Source: Omnitrophica bacterium RIFCSPLOWO2_01_FULL_45_10
Lineage (GTDB): Bacteria > Omnitrophota > Gorgyraeia > 2-01-FULL-45-10
Length of the DNA: 25,428 bases
Assembly (NCBI GenBank): GCA_001804165.1
Contig: MHFL01000055.1
Span: 1 to 25,428, forward strand
Direction: 5' to 3'
The position numbers were made by a program, and so were the translations under genes. A model generated the notes under the pieces. It saw only the letters and a list, made by a program, of their open reading frames with translations, ran no database searches and was not told the DNA's origin. This document shows positions 8,692 to 16,062 of this stretch, in pieces. Numbering within the stretch: position 1 is the first letter of the stretch; each line of letters starts with the position of its first letter.

Positions 8692-9900
8692 ATGAGTAGA
8701 CGGCTTGTTATAAACATAGCGCTAATTCTGTCTTTAATCTTGACGGAAGTTGCCATAACCAGGTCGTTTGTAGCCGACACCCTGTTTGACGATGCCCAGA
8801 GATACGCTGCCAAATACAGGTGGATCGAAGCAGAAGAAAAATTTGAGAAGGCAATAAAGAAAGATCCTTTCAATAGCCCTTATCTGTCAGGGTTTGCGGA
8901 TTTCCTTTTTGCGAAGAGCCGTTATACCGGCAAAAGGAAGACTCTCATCGCGCAGGCGGAAGCGCTATATGCGAAAGCCGCAAAGATAAATCCGAGAAAC
9001 GGTGAATATTCGGTTAGGTTGGGAGAGGCGGGCATAGGTCTTTTTCTGGAGGATAAAGATATCTCGGATAAAGATAAAAAGCGCCAGACCATCAGTAGCG
9101 TATTCACTCATTTCAGGGCCGCTGTCAGGAAGGACCCTAACGGATTTAATGTCGCCTATTCAGTGGGTTATTCCGGATTATCGCTGTGGGAGTTTATAAA
9201 TGATGAAGATAAGGATTTTATTCTGGACAGACTTAGATACGCCCTGAAGGTGAACCTTTATTATTCAAGACATATATATCCCAAGATATGGAAATATACG
9301 CGGGATTTTAACCTGCTTACATCTGTAACGCCTGATAATCTCAGGTCCAACATCGTACTTTACGATTTTTTGTCAGTCAACAATCTCTGGCAATATCGAA
9401 AGGCGCAGGCGGCCATCGTGGAATATTATAAACGGAAAGAGCGCCCCGAAGCAGTTGAACGGGAAAGGGCCGAGAAAAAGAAGATGCTTGAAAAAATCAA
9501 AAGGGCCGCAAGGGGCGCAAGCGTCTCATCTATAATTGCAAAATCAGACTGGAAAGGTAAAGCCTCTAATGGCGGTAATACCTATATCGATGGCAATATG
9601 TTCTGGTCCGGGATAGTTTACGCTCTGATTGACGTTCCGGAGGGTGAGGCGAAAGTCAATATTGAAGCCAAAGGGTCGCCTGCATACGGCATATATCCTT
9701 ATATGATTGTTGAACTCGACGGCGAGAATATCGGAGAGGCCTTTGCGGGTAGTCCGGAATGGAAGGAATATACGTTTAAGATAAATAGTACAGGCGGGAT
9801 CAAGGTCTTGAGCATAGCATTCGTTAATGACGCAATGGACGATAAATCAGGAGACGATAGGAATCTCTGTGTCGGAACGGCTGAAGTGAAGGAGGGATAA
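8692..9900 (+). CDS. Membrane-anchored TPR protein with C-terminal carbohydrate-binding-like domain
   Basis: 402 residues. Residues 5-25 are a hydrophobic anchor or uncleaved signal. TPR-like helices follow (about 31-62 with AIKKDPFNSPYL, 86-115 with AKINPRNGEY, 135-165 with AVRKDPNGFN). A charged helical linker (250-272) leads to a beta-rich domain (about 284-402) ending with FVNDAMDDKSGDDRNL (377-392), resembling the Asp-rich Ca site of xylan-binding CBM36/60-type modules. I infer a periplasmic scaffold that binds the growing or finished polysaccharide; it sits directly before the second polymerase/ligase candidate, and TPR partners of such enzymes are known. Fold of the C-terminal domain is by motif resemblance only. 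Confidence 0.65.
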   Translation: MSRRLVINIALILSLILTEVAITRSFVADTLFDDAQRYAAKYRWIEAEEKFEKAIKKDPFNSPYLSGFADFLFAKSRYTGKRKTLIAQAEALYAKAAKINPRNGEYSVRLGEAGIGLFLEDKDISDKDKKRQTISSVFTHFRAAVRKDPNGFNVAYSVGYSGLSLWEFINDEDKDFILDRLRYALKVNLYYSRHIYPKIWKYTRDFNLLTSVTPDNLRSNIVLYDFLSVNNLWQYRKAQAAIVEYYKRKERPEAVERERAEKKKMLEKIKRAARGASVSSIIAKSDWKGKASNGGNTYIDGNMFWSGIVYALIDVPEGEAKVNIEAKGSPAYGIYPYMIVELDGENIGEAFAGSPEWKEYTFKINSTGGIKVLSIAFVNDAMDDKSGDDRNLCVGTAEVKEG

Positions 9901-9917
9901 GTATTTATAAAATTATC

Positions 9918-11111
9918 TTGTGGTCAGGGATCGCGGCTATACTCATCTTCACACCCATAGCGCGGGGAGCGGTCAGGACATGGTCCATAATGCCCGTATT
10001 GTTTACAGAGGCAATTCTTATATTCACTTGGTTATGGCGCGCCAATAATATTCAAGGTTATCTTTTTAAGAAGACCGCTTTTGATAGGCTCATTGCGTCT
10101 CTAGTGTTTTTGGCCGGGCTATCTTTTATATTCTCGATATACAAACACGACAGTTTCTTCGCGCTGATCACCCTCTTAGGATATATCGGCATTTATTATC
10201 TTATCCTAAATGAATTCGATTCGAGGATGATAAGACGGTTGCTCTATATTGTGATATCTATCTGTTCAGGGCTGTCTCTCTACGGCATCCTGCAATATCT
10301 GAATGTCCTTGACCACTCATGGTGGATTTCTGACCGCTTTTTAGCGGCAACATTCGTAAACCACAATCATTTTGCCGGCTATCTGGAATTGGTGATACCT
10401 TTAACCATAGGGGCCATGTTAGAAAAAGGCGCTAAGTCGCGGCTCATCCTGACGATGGCGCTTATCTTTATGACAACGGCATTCATCCTGACCCAGTCAC
10501 GGGGAGGATGGATAAGTCTCGGCATCGCGCTCTTCATAATGGGCATAGTCATCATAGGAAAATCCCGGCGAGACAAAAAAAATATTTTGATCCTGATTGT
10601 TTTTATTGGGTTCATCACCGCCATGATATACTTTGCCAAAGACGCGATAGCGCCCCGCATAGAGACCATTGTGTCCATGGAAGTGAAAGAGGCATCGTTT
10701 GACTCGCGTCTAAAGATATGGGCCGGGACGATAGAGATGATCGGGGAAAGGCCGCTTCTCGGGACAGGGATCGGAACTTTTATATGGGCGTTCCCGACGT
10801 ATCGGCCGCAAGGCCTCAATGCGCGCGCGAATTTCGCGCATAACGATTATTTAAATATCGCCGCCGAGATCGGCATCCCCGCCGCTATCATAATTATCTG
10901 GCTAATCATCGCCGCGGTAAGGGCCGGCCTTTCGAAAATAAATTTTAGATTTCAAACCGTAGGATGTTCTATCGGCATCTTAAGCGTGGCCCTCCACGGC
11001 CTTGTCGATTTTAATTTTCATATACTTTCCAATATGTTATTATTTATTATCTATATCGCCGTCGTAACCGGCGATTATGATAGTTTTAAGAGGACGGACG
11101 ATAATGCTTAA
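9918..11111 (+). CDS. O-antigen ligase/polymerase-type membrane protein (Wzy/WaaL candidate 2)
   Basis: 397 residues with about 11-12 membrane spans. The large loop has the full Wzy_C signature: SRLKIWAGTIEMIGERPLLG, GTGIGTF, then His308-Asn309-Asp310-Tyr-Leu and an AAEIGIPAAI segment. This family contains both O-antigen ligases and Wzy polymerases; with another candidate at 2705, one may polymerise and the other transfer the chain. The start is unsettled: TTG at 9918 has no ribosome site, while GGAGGG at 9891-9896 is placed 6 bases before an in-frame ATT at 9903 (5 extra residues). There is no ATG before the first span. Confidence 0.8.
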   Translation: MWSGIAAILIFTPIARGAVRTWSIMPVLFTEAILIFTWLWRANNIQGYLFKKTAFDRLIASLVFLAGLSFIFSIYKHDSFFALITLLGYIGIYYLILNEFDSRMIRRLLYIVISICSGLSLYGILQYLNVLDHSWWISDRFLAATFVNHNHFAGYLELVIPLTIGAMLEKGAKSRLILTMALIFMTTAFILTQSRGGWISLGIALFIMGIVIIGKSRRDKKNILILIVFIGFITAMIYFAKDAIAPRIETIVSMEVKEASFDSRLKIWAGTIEMIGERPLLGTGIGTFIWAFPTYRPQGLNARANFAHNDYLNIAAEIGIPAAIIIIWLIIAAVRAGLSKINFRFQTVGCSIGILSVALHGLVDFNFHILSNMLLFIIYIAVVTGDYDSFKRTDDNA

Positions 11112-12555
11112 AGAGAAGGATGCCGCGATAAGGAAGGCGATGTTGTTATTGGACGCAGTGGTCCTAACCGTTGGTTTCATCATCACATTTTATCTCAGAA
11201 GACATTTTCACGCCTTCTACAAGTTGGATATCATCGCCTCGAGCCGTGTCGTAGCCGAGATGGCCACGCCGTTTACCGATTATCTGGTAGCGCTCTTCTT
11301 CATAATACCTGTCTGGTGCGCGATGTTTCACTTGAATGGTATGTATATGCCGTTCCGCACAAGGACTTTTCTTGATGTCTTCCGGATTATAATTAAATCA
11401 GTATTTTTTTCGATATTAGCATTCGGCACGATAGTCTTCTTGTTTAAATTGGAATTCATTAGCCGTGTGTTTTTTATAATGTTTTTAATTATATCCACAG
11501 CCGCCATTCTCGCGGAAAAGACGGCAATTCTCGGGACAGCGCACTACCTGAGAAGGCAGGGATACAACTACAGGATGCTGCTAATCGTGGGAACAGGGAA
11601 GAGGGCGGAGCAATTTGTAAATACGGTCAAACGGCATAGCGAGTGGGGATTCAGGATAGAAGGGATCATAGATTACGAAAAGACCAATCTTGGTAAAGAG
11701 ATAGACGGCGTCAAGGTGATAGGGACGCTCGAGGACATAGCCCTCATATTGCATACAAAAGTAATAGATGAGGTCATATTTATAGTTCCTCGGGCAATGC
11801 TGGGCGCTATGCAGGATTCGATATATACCTGCGAGACGGAGGGAGTGAGCGCGACGGTGGCCGTTGATCTATTTGATACGAAGATAGCGCGGTCTCGCCA
11901 GACAGAACTGGATGGCATCCCTTTCATAACGTTTGAGACTACATCCTCCAGAGAGTGGCAATTGCTCATCAAGAGGATGTTGGATGTCGCATTGTCAGCA
12001 TTCAGCATCATTGTCCTGAGCCCGGCGCTCATTACGACGGCCGTATTAATTAAACTGACTTCTCGGGGCCCCGTATTTTATCTACAGAAAAGGGTAGGGC
12101 TTAACGGCAGGAGGTTCGCCCTTTATAAATTCCGCTCTATGTATAAGGGCAGCCACGAGAAGTTGTCTGAATTAATGGAGAGGAATGAAATGAAGGGGCC
12201 CATCTTCAAGATGAAGAAGGACCCCCGTATCACGTCTTTGGGCAAGTTATTAAGAAAATTTTCCATAGACGAACTGCCCCAACTCTTCAATGTATTCAAT
12301 GGAGAGATGAGCCTGGTGGGGCCCCGGCCCGCGCTCGCGAAAGAGGTGGCATTATATGAGCCGTGGCAACGGCGGCGCCTGTCGATGAGGCCCGGCATCA
12401 CCTGCATTTGGCAGGTGAGCGGCAGGAGCAAGATAGGTTTTGACGAATGGATGAAATTGGACCTGGATTATATAGATAACTGGTCGCTTTGGCTCGATTT
12501 AAGGATCATCGCAAAAACCTTTCCGACCGTGCTGTTAGGTATCGGCGCGTATTGA
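11104..12555 (+). CDS. Undecaprenyl-phosphate sugar-1-phosphate transferase (WbaP/WcaJ type, polyprenyl glycosylphosphotransferase)
   Basis: 483 residues. It starts repeat-unit assembly by moving a sugar-1-phosphate from a UDP-sugar to undecaprenyl phosphate at the inner membrane. N-terminal spans lie at about 12-30, 60-80, 98-115 and 121-140; a Rossmann-like domain follows (LLIVGTGKRAEQ, 159-170); the C-terminal Bac_transf domain has a reentrant hydrophobic helix (295-317), KFRSM (342-346), catalytic Asp389-Glu390 (DELPQLFNV), VGPRP (405-409) and RPGITCIWQVSGR (429-441). The frame opens at 11077, but ATG 11104 is preferred: AGAGG stands about 9 bases before it and the overlap with the upstream gene is only 8 bp. 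Sugar (glucose or galactose) not determinable. Confidence 0.92.
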   Translation: MLKEKDAAIRKAMLLLDAVVLTVGFIITFYLRRHFHAFYKLDIIASSRVVAEMATPFTDYLVALFFIIPVWCAMFHLNGMYMPFRTRTFLDVFRIIIKSVFFSILAFGTIVFLFKLEFISRVFFIMFLIISTAAILAEKTAILGTAHYLRRQGYNYRMLLIVGTGKRAEQFVNTVKRHSEWGFRIEGIIDYEKTNLGKEIDGVKVIGTLEDIALILHTKVIDEVIFIVPRAMLGAMQDSIYTCETEGVSATVAVDLFDTKIARSRQTELDGIPFITFETTSSREWQLLIKRMLDVALSAFSIIVLSPALITTAVLIKLTSRGPVFYLQKRVGLNGRRFALYKFRSMYKGSHEKLSELMERNEMKGPIFKMKKDPRITSLGKLLRKFSIDELPQLFNVFNGEMSLVGPRPALAKEVALYEPWQRRRLSMRPGITCIWQVSGRSKIGFDEWMKLDLDYIDNWSLWLDLRIIAKTFPTVLLGIGAY

Positions 12556-12559
12556 AAAT

Positions 12560-13207
12560 ATGGCTAGAAGCAAGACAGAAGCTAGTGATTTATTTTTTGT
12601 TCCTTTGATCTTATTCATGGCGGTATATTTTTCCACATATGGTTCACACAATTTTGCTGACTTGATAGATCAGCGTCAAGACGCGCCTTCCGGCGCATCG
12701 GCAGAAGAAAAAGCGGCGGATTCCTCCGAGGGGTGGTTTGAGATAAAAAGCAGGTATTTCACAATCTACTGCGAAGAGGCGACGAATATAAACCTCATAG
12801 GAAGACGCCTCGGAAGAAGGGCGCTATTTACAAGCGGAATTTACAAACCTAATCCGGTAAGCGCCCCGCCGCAAAAGGTTGCGTATAGAATGGACATGCT
12901 GCTTGAGAGAGTGGAAGAGATGCTTGACATGTACCCGAATCTCGGAAGGATAAACGTCAAGATTTTTAAGGATAGAAAAGAGTTGAACGCGGAATATTCT
13001 AAGATATTCGGCGTACACGCGGATTATAAATCATTTTATATTCATAAATATTCGACGATCTACGCGTCTGAAACCGATATTTCAGATTCTGTGATGGCTC
13101 ACGAAATGGCGCACGCAGTTATCGATAATTATTTTTCAGGTCTTCCGCCTGAAAAAATAGGAGAGATACTCGCGACATATGTCGATTTGCATCTCGAGAA
13201 TGAATGA
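12560..13207 (+). CDS. Membrane-anchored HExxH protein, putative zinc metallopeptidase (peptidase MA-like)
   Basis: 215 residues. A single hydrophobic segment (11-26) should anchor it with the rest periplasmic. After a low-complexity linker (40-57), FEIKSRYFTIYCEE begins a domain resembling peptidase-MA-like proteins. The zinc motif is His181-Glu-Met-Ala-His185, and Glu202 (in GEILATYVDLHL) is a candidate third ligand, in gluzincin-like spacing. It follows the sugar transferase by 4 bases, so it belongs to the polysaccharide operon. It could process an export protein or be a quality-control factor; substrate unknown. The protein ends soon after the zinc motif, shorter than many gluzincins. 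Confidence 0.6.
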   Translation: MARSKTEASDLFFVPLILFMAVYFSTYGSHNFADLIDQRQDAPSGASAEEKAADSSEGWFEIKSRYFTIYCEEATNINLIGRRLGRRALFTSGIYKPNPVSAPPQKVAYRMDMLLERVEEMLDMYPNLGRINVKIFKDRKELNAEYSKIFGVHADYKSFYIHKYSTIYASETDISDSVMAHEMAHAVIDNYFSGLPPEKIGEILATYVDLHLENE

Positions 13208-13265
13208 ATCGGAAGAGTGGAGAGGTTTTATTTAGTTAGGTTATAAAAAAGTAAGATTTAGGGAT

Positions 13266-13300
13266 TTGACAATTGGATTTTTATATGATATCATTATAAT
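13266..13300 (+). promoter_or_regulatory. Strong sigma70-like promoter for the FecR/export genes
   Basis: A perfect TTGACA (13266-13271) is followed after 17 bp by TATCAT (13289-13294, 5/6). A perfect TATAAT (13295-13300) immediately follows and pairs with TTGGAT (13273-13278) at 16 bp, so two overlapping promoters are possible. The region is AT-rich. An AGAGGAAGG ribosome site (about 13324-13332) precedes the FecR start at 13339. This is the best promoter in the window and implies that export genes can be expressed apart from the assembly operon. Confidence 0.65.
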
Positions 13301-13338
13301 AGAGATAATTAAGGTTATAATAAGAAGAGGAAGGCTAC

Positions 13339-14061
13339 ATGAAAACAATCAAATTTATCGCGTTTTTTATACTTTTCTTTTTCCTCCTTTCGCAAACAAT
13401 GACATTTGCCCAAGAAAGCGTTCTTAGGGTCACAGGAACCTCAGGGACGGTTTTAATTAAAATTTATCCTTCAACTGAATGGAAAGACGCAACGGCGGGT
13501 CAGGAACTCAATCAAAGGGACGAGCTCAAGACAGGACTCGACTCAAAGGTTGCGTTAGAATTTCCGGACAGAAGCGGCATAACCTTAAAGTCTAATTCCG
13601 AGATAAGTATTGAGGAGTTGGTGTGGGACAATATGGCGCATAAGGTCGGCATAAATATGAACTCCGGTGAGCTCAGAACCATAATAAAGAAAGTAAATAC
13701 ACCATCTGAATTTAAGGTCAAAACGCCCACCGCGATCTGCGGGGCGAGGGGAACCATCTTTTATTTAAGGGTCTTAGCATACATCACAAGTTTGTTTGCC
13801 GGCGAGGGTTACGTTGACTTCATCAATACTATAAGCAACAAATCTTATACAGTTGTCGAAGGCATGATGTCAATTTCGAATATTGACGGCACTATTTCTG
13901 AACCGGTGCGCCTGTCTGACCCTGAGATTGAGGGATGGTTATCGGGATGGGAGGTAGGGGCCGTGGCGGAACCTTATGAACCTCCGGTGGCCGGAGAAGA
14001 GGCGAGAACGGAGACCATAGCGCCGGAAGTGACACCGGAACGAACAGCGAGTGATACATAA
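13339..14061 (+). CDS. Secreted FecR-domain protein
   Basis: 240 residues. A signal peptide ends near residue 24 (MTFA-QE). The FecR domain (about 28-150) shows TSGTVLIK, DELKTGLDSKVALEFPD and the closing KTPTAICGARGTIFYLRV, where the family usually has TPtavagVRGT. FecR-domain proteins are periplasmic and often accompany polysaccharide export clusters, where the fold may bind glycan or transduce an envelope signal; no sigma factor or TonB receptor is adjacent, so classical iron signalling is unlikely. The C-terminal 40 residues are Pro/Glu/Thr-rich and probably disordered. AGAGGAAGG precedes the ATG, and a strong promoter lies 39 bases upstream. Confidence 0.8.
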   Translation: MKTIKFIAFFILFFFLLSQTMTFAQESVLRVTGTSGTVLIKIYPSTEWKDATAGQELNQRDELKTGLDSKVALEFPDRSGITLKSNSEISIEELVWDNMAHKVGINMNSGELRTIIKKVNTPSEFKVKTPTAICGARGTIFYLRVLAYITSLFAGEGYVDFINTISNKSYTVVEGMMSISNIDGTISEPVRLSDPEIEGWLSGWEVGAVAEPYEPPVAGEEARTETIAPEVTPERTASDT

Positions 14062-14071
14062 AATAGATTTT

Positions 14072-14133
14072 AAATAGGGGCACGCCAATTTTTCTTAATT
14101 ACGCGAAGGAAAAATCGACTGTTCCTATTTTTT
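14072..14133 (+). repeat. Nested palindrome between fecR-like and barrel genes (REP-like element or terminator)
   Basis: The outer stem pairs 14072-14082 (AAATAGGGGCA) with 14120-14130 (TGTTCCTATTT), 11 pairs with two G-U. The inner stem pairs 14088-14096 (ATTTTTCTT) with 14107-14115 (AGGAAAAAT) around a 10-base loop. Two to three more pairs link them, so the 59 bases form one long hairpin. Thymines (14128-14133) follow, compatible with Rho-independent termination. The GGGG...CACGCC / GACTG...CC architecture recalls REP-type palindromes mobilised by IS200-like (RAYT) transposases, but no such gene is here. Confidence 0.6.
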
Positions 14134-14159
14134 ATGCATAATATATTGCGCTTACGGTA

Positions 14160-14187
14160 TTGACTTTTCTCAACATAATGGTAAACT
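14160..14187 (+). promoter_or_regulatory. Weak candidate promoter before the outer-membrane barrel gene
   Basis: TTGACT (14160-14165, 5/6) and TAAACT (14182-14187, 4/6) are separated by 16 bp. Transcription would start only about 6 bases before the ATG at 14200, which lacks a ribosome site, so the message would be nearly leaderless. Offered with low confidence. Confidence 0.25.
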
Positions 14188-14199
14188 TATGCATTATAT

Positions 14200-15462
14200 A
14201 TGATACAAATAATACGCAATAAACGGCATAATAAAATAATTTTAAGACGCCTCCTTTTCTTTAATATCACGCTCGTATTATTGCTGGCAAATTCTCCTCT
14301 TGCGCGGGCTCAACTTGCCAATCCTGATTTACCATATAGGGAGGGGGTAAAGATCAAGGATGTAATCATCCATTCCGCTATAAAAACCGAGGAACAATTC
14401 GAAGGCAATATATATTTACAGGATACGGACACTAAATCCGATTCCATAACTCTTGTTAACCCTTCCGTAGGCATCGAAATACCTTTAAGACGAAACAGGA
14501 TCAGCGCTGATTACGACGCGGAGATTTATTCTTATGGTTCGCACGAGAGCGAGGACCACGTGGACCATCGCGTAAGGGCATTGGGAGAAGTTAATCTGGC
14601 TGATTATAAAGTATCGGCGCGCGATACCGTAAGGATATTTATAGATAGGCGCGCGGACGAAAACTCCAATAGAATAAAAAGACAGGAAAATACGTTTAGA
14701 ATAGGGATAGAAGCGAAGTATGAGCGGCTCGGATTCGATATCGGATATACGAATAAATTTGAGGGATACGATTCCGAAGAGATATCGTTTCGATCCTTAA
14801 CCTATTCTGACAGGAGCCGTTTCGTCAACATAATAGACGCCACCTTAAGTTACAGATTCCTGCCCAAGACCATGGCTCTACTGGAGAATGATTTAGGTTT
14901 TGTCACTTATCATAATAGTTCCGAAGTGCCGAATTCGTATTATGACGAGATCCTCCTTGGCATGAGAGGAGAATGGTTTGCGAAATTATACATTAACTTT
15001 AAGGCCGGACTGAGATACCAGAATTATGAAGATTCCAATTTGATAGTTGACAAAGATTATGTCGGCCTGGTGATGAGAGGCGGCCTCGATTATTTCGCGA
15101 CGGAAGACGATACGGTAACCTTGGCCGCTGAAAGGGTTGTCGTGGAGTCCATCTATTCGAACATGAACTATTATAATGTGAACGCCCTGAAATTGAGTTA
15201 CACGCATAGATTCAACGATAAGGTATCCGCGACTCTTTTCGGCATTTATCAACTTAACCTCTATCCCGCGGAATCCACCGAAAACAACGTCACGGGAAAA
15301 AGGTATGACAATTACCTATGGGGCGGCGCGTCGTTGAGATACGATATAAGGAAGTGGCTGTCCGTCGAGGCCAAATACGAATATAGGCAGAGGATATCGA
15401 GGTTCGACATCTTCGATTACATCGACAATTTGGCGACGCTTAGAGGAACCGTTGGATTTTAA
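14200..15462 (+). CDS. Outer-membrane beta-barrel protein of exopolysaccharide export (VpsM/EpsL-like)
   Basis: 420 residues. A long signal peptide (positive 1-18, hydrophobic 19-32) ends at ARA-Q near residue 37. The rest is alternating amphipathic strands, rich in Tyr, Asp, Asn and Arg (RHRVRALGEVNL-like, YVGLVMRGGLDYF, KVSATLFGIYQLNLY), ending in an aromatic residue (GTVGF), as typical barrels do for BAM recognition. Such proteins occur beside Wza in many Wzx/Wzy-type exopolysaccharide loci and are thought to aid passage through the outer membrane. It lies directly upstream of the Wza-like gene. Specific family is inferred from context and composition. Confidence 0.7.
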   Translation: MIQIIRNKRHNKIILRRLLFFNITLVLLLANSPLARAQLANPDLPYREGVKIKDVIIHSAIKTEEQFEGNIYLQDTDTKSDSITLVNPSVGIEIPLRRNRISADYDAEIYSYGSHESEDHVDHRVRALGEVNLADYKVSARDTVRIFIDRRADENSNRIKRQENTFRIGIEAKYERLGFDIGYTNKFEGYDSEEISFRSLTYSDRSRFVNIIDATLSYRFLPKTMALLENDLGFVTYHNSSEVPNSYYDEILLGMRGEWFAKLYINFKAGLRYQNYEDSNLIVDKDYVGLVMRGGLDYFATEDDTVTLAAERVVVESIYSNMNYYNVNALKLSYTHRFNDKVSATLFGIYQLNLYPAESTENNVTGKRYDNYLWGGASLRYDIRKWLSVEAKYEYRQRISRFDIFDYIDNLATLRGTVGF

Positions 15463-15463
15463 G

Positions 15464-16042
15464 ATGAGAACTCTCTTTAGTATTATCATATGCTTTATCG
15501 CGCTTACATTGTTCGCGAACGGCGTCTTTTCGCAGAGTTCAGAATACAAACTTCAACCGATGGATGTCATCACGATAACCGTCCACAGCCACCCGGACCT
15601 CACGACCAAGACGCGCCTCACAGCGGACGGATATATCACATTTCCGCTTTTAGGCAGGATAGAGGCGCAAGGTCTCGCAGTTAGAGAACTCGAAGTGAAA
15701 CTAAAGACGATGTTAGAGAAGGACTACTTAGTTACGGCTCAGGTATTGGTCTTCATAGAGGAATATCGGCCCAGGCAGGTCTCTGTGATTGGTGAGGTCA
15801 ATAATCCCGGCAAGTTTGACATGCCGGGCGAAAAGGACATAACCCTGATGCAGGCCATAGCAATGGCCGGCGGATTCACAAAACACGCCGAAATACAAAA
15901 GACGAAGGTCATGCGGATAGACGAAGGCGTAACAAAGACCATTATGATAAACGTGAAGGATATTACGGAGAAGGGCGAGAAGGAAAAGGACATAGTCTTG
16001 AAGCCGGAAGACATAGTCTACGTTCCGGAGAGTTTCTTCTAA
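15464..16042 (+). CDS. Short Wza-type polysaccharide export protein (Poly_export + SLBB)
   Basis: 192 residues. A signal peptide ends at VFS-Q (about residue 23) with no lipobox Cys, so it is not a lipoprotein. The Poly_export domain (26-100) has YKLQPMDVITITVHSHPDL and GYITFPLLGRIEAQGL; one SLBB domain (104-190) has VIGEVNNPGKF, LMQAIAMAGGFT and DIVLKPEDIVYVPESFF. E. coli Wza is about twice as long: a second SLBB and the C-terminal outer-membrane helix are absent, so this is a periplasmic ring whose pore must come from another protein, probably an adjacent barrel. Start: ATG 15464 lies one base after the previous stop; an in-frame TTG at 15452 with AGAGGA 4 bases before is possible. Confidence 0.87.
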   Translation: MRTLFSIIICFIALTLFANGVFSQSSEYKLQPMDVITITVHSHPDLTTKTRLTADGYITFPLLGRIEAQGLAVRELEVKLKTMLEKDYLVTAQVLVFIEEYRPRQVSVIGEVNNPGKFDMPGEKDITLMQAIAMAGGFTKHAEIQKTKVMRIDEGVTKTIMINVKDITEKGEKEKDIVLKPEDIVYVPESFF

Positions 16043-16062
16043 AAGGAGAATAAGACTTTCAA

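Noticed and set aside
11077..11103. Earlier ATG for the sugar transferase
   Set aside because: It would add nine residues inside the upstream gene without a ribosome site; ATG 11104 has one.
13339..14061. Iron-signalling FecR anti-sigma factor
   Set aside because: It has a cleavable signal peptide, no cytoplasmic anti-sigma part, and no ECF sigma factor or TonB receptor nearby.
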